From DASRDU01 sp035560235 (GTDB lineage: Bacteria; Acidobacteriota; Blastocatellia; RBC074), in assembly GCA_035560235.1 (NCBI GenBank), contig DATMAG010000045.1, forward strand, positions 62,001 to 126,000: DNA of 64,000 nucleotides, given 5' to 3'. How positions within the stretch are numbered: the stretch's first letter is position 1; every line of letters begins with the position of its first letter. This document shows, piece by piece, positions 1 through 6,039 of the stretch. The translations under genes were made by a program, and so were the position numbers. The notes below the pieces were generated by a model that was given only the letters and a program-made list of their open reading frames with translations, made no database searches and had not been told where the DNA came from.

Positions 1-879
1 TTCAATGAAGAAATTGCCCGGATGCAGATCGGCGTGAAAGAACCCGTCCTCGAAAATCATTTTGAGAATGACCTGCGTGCCGCGCCGCGCGAGCGCCGGA
101 CGATCAATCCCGCTCGCATCGAGCGCCACGAGGTCGCTCGCCTTGAGGCCGCGAATGCGTTCGAGCGTCAGCACCCGCGAGGTTGTCGTCTGCCAGAAAA
201 TGCGCGGAATGTGAACCTGCGGATCGCTCGCAAAACTGGCGGCAAAGCGTTCGGCATTGCGCCCTTCCTGCACATAGTTCAGTTCGGCCCGCAGCGTCTG
301 CGCGAACTCCTGCGCCAGTCCGACGACATCAAAACGCCCGGCAAACTCCCAGTGACGGCTCATCGCCGAGGCCAGGTTGAGCAGAATCTCCAGATCCTCC
401 TCGACCTGCTCGACCACGCCGGGTCGCCGGACCTTGACGACGACTTCGGTGCCGTCGGGCAGCGTGGCCGCGTGCGCCTGGCCGATTGAAGCAGCGGCGA
501 GTGGCTGCGGATCAAAGCTCGCAAAGAGCGCCGTGACTGGCCGACCCAGTTCGGCCTCGATTCTCTCCTGCGCCGTTTCGGAAGAGATGGGCGGCGCGCT
601 GTCCTGCAGTTTCGCCAGTTCGTCCCGATATTCGGGCGGCAGCAGATCGGCTCGCGTCGAGAGAAACTGACCGAGTTTGATGAAGGTCGCGCCGAGTTCC
701 TCAAGCGCCAGCCTGACGCGCTCAGGCGGCGTCGGCGCTTCAGCCTGAAGCGCGCGCAGCGGCAGAAACCGCTCCAGCCCGGTCGTGCTGTGCAGCCAGC
801 CCAGCCCGTGCCGGGCCAGCACTTCCGCAATCTGCCGGTATCGGTTCAGATGCAAATCCGGAATCACCAGCGAACTCAT
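1..879 (-). CDS. UbiB/ABC1-family atypical kinase (partial, C-terminus outside window)
   Basis: The 293 visible residues match the N-terminal part of the ABC1/UbiB/ADCK protein-kinase-like family, ATPases linked to ubiquinone or isoprenoid lipid metabolism at the inner membrane. Visible motifs are KLGQF (the family's KxGQ motif, about residue 68), an alanine-rich nucleotide loop AAASIGQAHAA (about 128-138), the VVKVRRPG lysine strand, and HADLHPGNFF near the truncated end, the catalytic-loop equivalent. The ATG at 877-879 is used because reading upstream meets noncoding hairpin sequence and because AGGTTAAT precedes it. No ubiquinone genes lie nearby. The family call is firm; the exact substrate is unknown. 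Confidence 0.9.
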   Translation of the reverse strand, partial: MSSLVIPDLHLNRYRQIAEVLARHGLGWLHSTTGLERFLPLRALQAEAPTPPERVRLALEELGATFIKLGQFLSTRADLLPPEYRDELAKLQDSAPPISSETAQERIEAELGRPVTALFASFDPQPLAAASIGQAHAATLPDGTEVVVKVRRPGVVEQVEEDLEILLNLASAMSRHWEFAGRFDVVGLAQEFAQTLRAELNYVQEGRNAERFAASFASDPQVHIPRIFWQTTTSRVLTLERIRGLKASDLVALDASGIDRPALARRGTQVILKMIFEDGFFHADLHPGNFFIE

Positions 880-926
880 TATTAACCTCCGCCTGAATCA
901 TACCCTGTGAACCTGACAAGCGAGGA

Positions 927-1036
927 GCATTCTCAATTCTCCATTTTCAATGCTCAGTTATTTACAGCAGGCATTGTTTGTGAGGACAAGGCCGTCTGCA
1001 AATAACTGAGCATTGAAAATGGAGAATTGAGAATGC
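927..1036. repeat. Long perfect inverted repeat, family A copy 1
   Basis: Arms 927-963 and 1000-1036 are perfect reverse complements (37 bp) around a 36-nt loop, 964-999. The arms are built from degenerate units of the type ATTCTCCATT/ATTTTCAAT. A near-identical architecture recurs at 5890-6018. It lies between the start of the UbiB-like gene and the end of the first UspA gene, both on the minus strand. It could be a non-autonomous mobile palindrome or an RNA-level hairpin; it has no oligo-U tract of a terminator. Confidence 0.9.
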
Positions 1037-1103
1037 GGGCAGGCGCAGATGCCTTTGATCCTCACTGAGCTGAGCCGGACAGGAGATGAGAGCTGATGAC
1101 GAG

Positions 1104-1135
1104 CGGGGCGTGCCGACGATCATCAGCGCGCCCCG
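1104..1135. terminator. GC-rich hairpin after the UspA gene
   Basis: CGGGGCG at 1104-1110 pairs with CGCCCCG at 1129-1135. On the plus strand it is followed by TTTTCTT, so as an intrinsic terminator it points towards the plus direction. For the minus-strand operon ending at 1141 it would be a hairpin without a U tract. Confidence 0.45.
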
Positions 1136-1140
1136 TTTTC

Positions 1141-2064
1141 TTACAACTGTAATTCAGGCGGGAAGGCTTCAGCCCGGCTTTCGGCCAGGACGAAGCTGGC
1201 GGGTTTGGGCGGGCGGGCAATCAGCACCGGACAGGACGATTCACGCAGCACCTGATCGGCATTCGATCCGGCCAGTTCGCCTTTGGCGAAACCCGCGCCG
1301 CGAAAGCCCATGCAGATCAGATCAATCTCGTGTTCATCGGCATAGGCCAGCACTTCGCGCCACGGAATGCCGGTTCTCACGGCGTAGCTGATTTCACACC
1401 ACTGCCGCGCTTCTTCAGGGACGGCCTCTTCGAGTTCGCTCACTGTTTCGTCCTGGTTGTCAGGCGCCAGCAGGGTGGCGTCTGCGCCGTCGGCCAGCAC
1501 CTGAGCAACCGGAGCTGGCCGCACGTGCAGCAGGTGCAGCGCGGCATCGAACTCGCGCGCGAGCGAGAGCGCGAACATCAGCGCGGCCTCTGAATCGGTC
1601 GAAAAATCGTGCGCCATCAGAATGCGCTGCAGCCTGATGTCATTGCTGCCCCGGCCCACCCATTCGCGCTCGCGCGGGTGCGTGACCAGCACCGGACACG
1701 GAGCCTGATGACAAACCGCTTCAGCCGTCGAACCAAGCAGCGAAGCCGCATACGACCGGTGCCGCGAACGCATCACGATCAGATCGGCGTGATGCTGCGC
1801 CGCAGTGCGGGTAATCACTTCGCTCGCCTCGCCCGCCACGATGATCGCTTCCCACTCCGGCAGTTGCCCTGCGCGGCTGAGCGCGCCAGAGAGTTCGCGC
1901 CGGAGTTCGGCCTGCAGCTCATCGGTCAGCGTCTCTGATTCGACCGCGTGGCAGACCAGCACCCGCGCCCTGAAGGCTGCAGCCAGCGCCAGCGCGTAAC
2001 GCAGCGCCTCGTCAGAATCGGGCGTCAGATCGGTTGAGCAGAGAATGCGTTTGATTGTCTTCAT
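1141..2064 (-). CDS. Tandem universal stress protein (two UspA domains)
   Basis: The 307 residues contain two UspA folds, about 1-145 and 147-290. Each has the nucleotide-binding pattern near its end: GSTAEAVCHQAPCPVLV in the first, GSNADQVLRESSCPVLIARP in the second. Tandem Usp proteins are cytosolic ATP-binding stress proteins induced in growth arrest or hypoxia. It is the last gene of a minus-strand set, 30 bp after the HPF-cold-shock gene. The neighbours (DksA-like, a second tandem Usp, a ribosome hibernation factor) support a role in dormancy or stress survival. The biochemical target is unknown. Confidence 0.92.
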   Translation of the reverse strand: MKTIKRILCSTDLTPDSDEALRYALALAAAFRARVLVCHAVESETLTDELQAELRRELSGALSRAGQLPEWEAIIVAGEASEVITRTAAQHHADLIVMRSRHRSYAASLLGSTAEAVCHQAPCPVLVTHPREREWVGRGSNDIRLQRILMAHDFSTDSEAALMFALSLAREFDAALHLLHVRPAPVAQVLADGADATLLAPDNQDETVSELEEAVPEEARQWCEISYAVRTGIPWREVLAYADEHEIDLICMGFRGAGFAKGELAGSNADQVLRESSCPVLIARPPKPASFVLAESRAEAFPPELQL

Positions 2065-2094
2065 GGCCTGGTGTCCCTGGTTAACTGTTCCGAA

Positions 2095-2697
2095 TCAGTC
2101 AATAGCTTTGACCGTGCTCGCCTGCGGCCCCTTGTCGCCCTGCTCTTCCACAAAGCTGACCCGGGTGCCGACCAGCAGGTGTTCGAAGCCGCCATTGAGC
2201 ACGCTGTTGCGATGAAAATAGATCTCAACGCCGTCGGGCGTCTCCAGAAAGCCGTATCCCTTTTCGGGAAAGAGCCGACTGACGCGCGCGCGCGGCATCG
2301 CTTCGTGCTGCCTGGCCGCGCCCGTGCGTTTGCGAACGTGATCCTGCAACTGACGGCGCGCCGCTCTGAAGGCGTCCCGAATCGCCACGTAAGCGTCCTT
2401 GTGCGGGGCAAGCACTTCGGCATTCTTCACGCGGCGTTCTCCTTCAACCCGCTGCAGCGAACCGTGCAGGCTCGGTTCCTGATTCACCACGATCTCACCG
2501 CCTGGCACGGTCAGATCAATCCGGATATGAAACCGCCTGCCGCGCTGGCGGTGCTGGTGCGGCATTTCGACCACCACGCGGCAACCCATGATGCGATCAT
2601 AAAATTCCTCAAGTTTGGCTGCCTCCTCGCGGATTCGCGTTTCGACTGCTGCGGACGATTCCATGTTGCGAAAAGTAATCTGAACCGGAAGTTTCAT
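2095..2697 (-). CDS. HPF/RaiA-like ribosome hibernation domain fused to a cold-shock domain
   Basis: This 200-residue protein starts MKLPVQITFRN. Residues 1 to about 105 resemble HPF/RaiA (interface protein that binds the 30S decoding region and silences ribosomes). Residues about 132-198 form a cold-shock/OB domain with RNP-like motifs GYGFLE and IYFHRNS. The ATG at 2695-2697 is preferred over an upstream start because CTGGAGAATGG precedes it and homology begins there. It lies between two tandem Usp genes and is probably co-transcribed with them. A separate long-form HPF is encoded at 52321, so this is the second hibernation-type protein in the window. Confidence 0.88.
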   Translation of the reverse strand: MKLPVQITFRNMESSAAVETRIREEAAKLEEFYDRIMGCRVVVEMPHQHRQRGRRFHIRIDLTVPGGEIVVNQEPSLHGSLQRVEGERRVKNAEVLAPHKDAYVAIRDAFRAARRQLQDHVRKRTGAARQHEAMPRARVSRLFPEKGYGFLETPDGVEIYFHRNSVLNGGFEHLLVGTRVSFVEEQGDKGPQASTVKAID

Positions 2698-2819
2698 AAT
2701 CCATTCTCCAGAAGCAGCATCCCTCACGATTGCGCTGCCGGGGCGCAACCGGGGGCTGCTGTAATGTCAGTAATTGTCCCGGTTTCTGATCAGGCATGAT
2801 TATCCGCCCTGGCAGGGGA

Positions 2820-3746
2820 TCATTCAACAAACTTCGCCACGAAGACCGGGCAGGGCGCGTCCTGCGCCACGCGGGTGGAAACGCTGCCGAGCATATTGTG
2901 TTTGAGGTCGGCTTCGCCGGTCGCTCCGAGGACGACCAGATCATAATCGCCGCTTTCAACCTCGCTCAGAATTTCGAGCGCCGGATCGCCTTCAGCAATC
3001 ACGGTACTCGCCGTCAGGCCGTAACGCTCCAGCACCCGGCGCGCGTTCTCAATCACCGTTCTCCCTTCATATCGCAGTTCGTCCTCGAATTCGTATTCGA
3101 CGCCGTTGCCATCACGATCCGGAACGTTGATCGGGTAATCGAACCATTCACGATCAAGGCCGAGGTGAATCCACGGAGTCTCGGCCACGTGCATCAGCGT
3201 GATTTCAGCCGAGGCCACGCGCAGGTAAGACACCATCAGATTCAGCGCGTGCTCAGAAGCCAACGACCCGTCAACCGCCGCCAGAATGCGCCAGTTCCGG
3301 CCCTCGGCCAGTTCACGGCCCACGAGCACCGCGCCCGGCGCTGACGCCACAACGCGGCTCGCCACCGGCCCCAGCCCCGGCTTGCTGCGCGAATATCTGT
3401 CGTGCGCGCCGACGACGGTCAGATCGTAGTCGCTCGCCGCCCGGACAATCACCCGCGCTGGTGAACCGATCTCGACTCTGATCTCAGCCTGAATGCCCTG
3501 CGCCGCCAGCACAGCCTGGGTGTGAATCATCCGCTGCCGGGCTTCAACGCTGATCTGCTGGCGATAGGTTTCAATCATATGCGCTGTCTTCCGACTGTCC
3601 TTTTTCAGCCGGTGATGCGGCGGATAGAACTCCGGCGCGACGCAGAGCAGATCGAACCGGTTGTCACCGTGGCGCAGCAGGCGAATTGCCGTCCACAACG
3701 CCTGCGTGGCCTGGGCCGAACCATCTGTGGCAAGCAGCACTTTCAT
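2820..3746 (-). CDS. Tandem universal stress protein (two UspA domains)
   Basis: The 308 residues begin MKVLLATDGSAQA, typical of UspA, with a second domain starting near RNWRILAAVDGS. The second domain keeps the full nucleotide-binding signature (GATGEADLKHNMLGSVS, then CPVFV). The first has a diverged equivalent ending GPVASRVVASAPGAVLV. The ATG overlaps the TGA of the DksA-like gene in an ATGA junction (3743-3746), so the two are translationally coupled; GAGGAGGT provides a strong ribosome binding site inside the upstream gene. Role inferred as ATP-binding stress protein. Confidence 0.93.
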   Translation of the reverse strand: MKVLLATDGSAQATQALWTAIRLLRHGDNRFDLLCVAPEFYPPHHRLKKDSRKTAHMIETYRQQISVEARQRMIHTQAVLAAQGIQAEIRVEIGSPARVIVRAASDYDLTVVGAHDRYSRSKPGLGPVASRVVASAPGAVLVGRELAEGRNWRILAAVDGSLASEHALNLMVSYLRVASAEITLMHVAETPWIHLGLDREWFDYPINVPDRDGNGVEYEFEDELRYEGRTVIENARRVLERYGLTASTVIAEGDPALEILSEVESGDYDLVVLGATGEADLKHNMLGSVSTRVAQDAPCPVFVAKFVE

Positions 3747-4081
3747 CTCTGTACCTCCTCAGCGCAGGCCACGCAGCGGCTGGCAAAGGGCAGCGCCCTG
3801 AGTCTTTTGAGTGGGATTTTTCTGCCGCAGGATTCGCAGATGCCGTACTCGCCCCGATCCAGCCGGCCCAGGGTGACCTGAATCTGTCTGAGTTCCCGGC
3901 GAATCGAATCATCGAGCGCAGTCAGCACCTCATCGTTTTCGCGTTCGATGGCCTGCTCCTCGAAATCAGCCGCGAGCGGTTCCTTCGTGTGACGGACATC
4001 CTGTGTGATGCGGGACAGGCGCTCATTGATTTCGCGGTATCTCTTCAGCAGCTGCTGTCGGATTGGTTCATACTCCTGCAT
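3743..4081 (-). CDS. DksA/TraR-family C4 zinc-finger protein
   Basis: This 112-residue protein has a helical N-terminal coiled-coil (about 1-75) and a C-terminal zinc finger reading CESCGRKIPLKRLRALPFA followed by CVAC. This is the DksA/TraR family, which binds the RNA polymerase secondary channel and tunes stringent-response transcription. The start at 4079-4081 (MQEYEP) is chosen over one 34 codons upstream because AGGGAGG lies 6 bases ahead of it and the upstream extension has no family similarity. It heads the dksA-usp-hpf-usp operon, divergent from hsp20. The coiled-coil tip carries DNDEVLTALDD-like acidity (ENDEVLTALDDS), as expected for the family. Confidence 0.9.
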   Translation of the reverse strand: MQEYEPIRQQLLKRYREINERLSRITQDVRHTKEPLAADFEEQAIERENDEVLTALDDSIRRELRQIQVTLGRLDRGEYGICESCGRKIPLKRLRALPFASRCVACAEEVQR

Positions 4082-4195
4082 AACGGCCTCCCTGCGATTG
4101 TCTGCTGACCTGGCAGCGCGTTCAGACTGACGGCTGCCACGCGAATGTTTCCTGATCGGATGAAAGATGCGGTCGAGATTCAAATCGAAGCGCGC

Positions 4196-4283
4196 GACAC
4201 CAGTCCAGTCCGCGAGCGTCAGCGAGCGCCTGACATTTGCGCGATCAGGGCGCTCGCTGGCGCTCGCGGACTGGACTGGTGTC
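4196..4283. repeat. Imperfect long inverted repeat, family B
   Basis: GACACCAGTCCAGTCCGCGA (from 4196) and its reverse complement ending at 4283 form a stem of about 37 bp with one mismatch and one bulged base around a short loop (about 4233-4244). It sits in the divergent region between the dksA operon and hsp20, upstream of both, so it is not in a terminator position. Confidence 0.85.
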
Positions 4284-4409
4284 CCGGTGTTTCGTGGTTT
4301 GATTTAATTGCGACGCAGCCTGTCTCATAACGATTGTTTCCGGCTGTTCCGGCTCCTGTGGTCTGGCAAAAGTGCAAGTCGCGTTCCCCGGCGGGTCGCA
4401 GCCCGGCAG

Positions 4410-4479
4410 TGCGGGAATCGTCGCAACCGGCTCCGGCAGGCTTTTCGCCGTGCGGGAATTCACTCAGGGAATGCGGGAC
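4410..4479 (+). promoter_or_regulatory. Three spaced TGCGGGA repeats, possible sigma-54 enhancer
   Basis: TGCGGGAAT occurs at 4410-4418 and 4451-4459, and TGCGGGAC at 4472-4479. Spacings of 41 and 21 bases are close to four and two helical turns, placing the copies on one DNA face 60-130 bp upstream of the -24 element at 4539. This fits a binding site for an RpoN-type activator. The activator is not identified. Confidence 0.4.
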
Positions 4480-4538
4480 TTTACACAGGCGACGGCCTCA
4501 CCAGGTCATCAACTGCTTCCGAATGAGCGGCCCTGCGC

Positions 4539-4553
4539 TGGCACATCTGTTGC
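4539..4553 (+). promoter_or_regulatory. Sigma-54 promoter of hsp20-BON
   Basis: TGGCAC (4539-4544), a 5-base spacer and TTGC (4550-4553) match the -24/-12 core of RpoN promoters, with the invariant GG and GC ten bases apart and a C before TGGCAC. Transcription would start near 4565, leaving a leader of about 60 nt before the hsp20 ATG. RpoN is encoded at 50508. Confidence 0.75.
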
Positions 4554-4623
4554 CGTACAAACTGAAAGCAGATCATTCTGGTCTGTTCGCAACAAGCAAT
4601 GCAGTAACAAAGGGAGGAGTGTT

Positions 4624-5139
4624 ATGCAGTCACAAGCCATACAAAAGGAAGAGAAAGCGAGTCCGCTTTTTGTCGAAGCAGAGAAACTCTTCAACGAAAT
4701 GAAGGAGCTGTCACAGACAGTCGCGCATCGCGCCTATCAGTTCTTCGAAGAGCGTGGCCGTCAGATCGGGCACGAACTGGAAGACTGGTTCCGCGCCGAA
4801 TCCGAACTGATGCGCCGGGTGCCGGTTGAAATCAGGGAGACCGATGAACAGATCATCGTTCGCGCCGAAGTCCCCGGCTTCACGGCCAGCGAAATCAAGG
4901 TCAGCGTCGAACCGAAAAACCTGATCATCAGCGGGCAGACAGAACAGCCGAAGGAGGAAACGACCGCGCAGAAAGTCTATTCCGAAATTTGCGCGGCACG
5001 CTTCTGCCGTCACCTCGAACTGCCTGCGGAAGTTGACCCGACAAGGGCGGCGGCCACACTCAGGAACGGGATTCTTGAACTGACGATGACCAAAGTGGCC
5101 GCTGACAAAGCCGTCAACGTGGAGGTGAAGAGCGCCTGA
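4624..5139 (+). CDS. Small heat-shock protein (Hsp20/alpha-crystallin) with N-terminal DUF2934-like segment
   Basis: The 171 residues comprise a DUF2934-like helix pair (AHRAYQFFEERGRQIG then ELEDWFRAESEL, about 35-63) and an alpha-crystallin domain (about 67-165) with RAEVPGF and the C-terminal RNGILELTMTK strand. Hsp20 proteins are ATP-independent holdases that keep denatured proteins soluble. The ATG at 4624 follows AAGGGAGGAGTGTT, a strong ribosome binding site; a longer reading frame upstream is promoter DNA. It lies 29 bases ahead of the BON gene and behind a sigma-54 promoter. Confidence 0.92.
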   Translation: MQSQAIQKEEKASPLFVEAEKLFNEMKELSQTVAHRAYQFFEERGRQIGHELEDWFRAESELMRRVPVEIRETDEQIIVRAEVPGFTASEIKVSVEPKNLIISGQTEQPKEETTAQKVYSEICAARFCRHLELPAEVDPTRAAATLRNGILELTMTKVAADKAVNVEVKSA

Positions 5140-5167
5140 CCCTGTTCGGCAAAGGAGGTGGTAAGAC

Positions 5168-5836
5168 ATGAACACCAAACCTGACAGCCAGATCAAAGAG
5201 GAGGTCCTGCGCGAAATGCGCTGGGATACGCGAGTGGAGGAGCGTGAAATCGGAGTGACCGTGACCAGAGGCGTGGTGACGCTGACCGGCGTGGTCAGCA
5301 GTTACGCCAAAAAGATGGCGGCGCAGGAGGCAGCGCATCGCGTTCACGGAGTGCTTGATGTGGCTAATGACATTCAGGTGAAACCCGCGGGCAGCCTGAT
5401 CCGCACCGATACCGAAATCGCACAGGCCGTGCGTCAGGCGCTCGAATGGGATGTTCTGGTGCCGAGCGAACACATTCGCTCGACGGTAACCGAAGGCTGG
5501 GTGACGCTCGAAGGCGATGTTGAAACGCTCAGCCAGCGCGAGGACGCCGAGCGCGCCGTGCGGTACCTGCGCGGCGTCAGGGGCGTTCACAACCGGCTGC
5601 GGGTCAGCCCGCCCGAAGTCAGACCTGATGAGGTGCGTGAAATCATCGAAGCCGCGCTCGAACGTCGCGCCGAACGACTCGCCGACCGGATCAGAGTTTC
5701 AGTGCACGATGGCGAAGTCACGCTGACCGGCAACGTTCGCTCATATGCCGAAAAACGCGCGATCATCGGCGCGGTGAGCCACGCGCCCGGAGTTCATTCA
5801 GTCAATGATCACCTGCTGATTCAGGCCTTCGCCTGA
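5168..5836 (+). CDS. Triple BON-domain protein (OsmY-like)
   Basis: The 222 residues hold three BON repeats, each with the alternation of a short helix and GVVTLTG or GWVTLEG or GEVTLTG strands (about 8-70, 77-145, 150-220). BON domains bind phospholipid surfaces; OsmY is a periplasmic osmotic-stress chaperone. No signal peptide is visible, so a cytoplasmic or surface-associated role is possible. Strong ribosome binding site AAAGGAGGTGG. It is probably co-transcribed with hsp20, sharing its sigma-54 promoter. Confidence 0.9.
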   Translation: MNTKPDSQIKEEVLREMRWDTRVEEREIGVTVTRGVVTLTGVVSSYAKKMAAQEAAHRVHGVLDVANDIQVKPAGSLIRTDTEIAQAVRQALEWDVLVPSEHIRSTVTEGWVTLEGDVETLSQREDAERAVRYLRGVRGVHNRLRVSPPEVRPDEVREIIEAALERRAERLADRIRVSVHDGEVTLTGNVRSYAEKRAIIGAVSHAPGVHSVNDHLLIQAFA

Positions 5837-5889
5837 AATTTCAGCAGTGAAGATCGTGCCTGAATGCAGGGGCCAGCCCTGAAACAACA

Positions 5890-6018
5890 AAGGCGAAGCT
5901 CATTCTCCATTCTCCATTTTCAATTCTCCATTATTCGCAGCAGGGACTGAGATTAAAGCCTGTCTCCTGCAAAATAATGGAGAATTGAAAATGGAGAATG
6001 GAGAATGAGCTTCGCCTT
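5890..6018. repeat. Long perfect inverted repeat, family A copy 2
   Basis: Arms 5890-5935 and 5973-6018 are perfect reverse complements over 46 bp, with a 37-nt loop. Sequence units and loop ends (GCAGCAGG near the left arm, CTGCAA near the right) match the copy at 927-1036. It lies between the convergent BON and formate dehydrogenase genes, so it could also stop transcription from both sides. Confidence 0.92.
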
Positions 6019-6039
6019 GTAACTGAATCTTTCGGTTTC

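Noticed and set aside
2061..2423. Alternative frames opposite or overlapping the stress genes
   Set aside because: They are shadows of the HPF-CSD gene with composition typical of out-of-frame G+C-rich sequence; no motifs.
4372..4623. N-terminal extension of Hsp20 by 84 codons
   Set aside because: It would run through the sigma-54 promoter and the ribosome binding site AAGGGAGGAG, and shows no Hsp20 or DUF2934 similarity.
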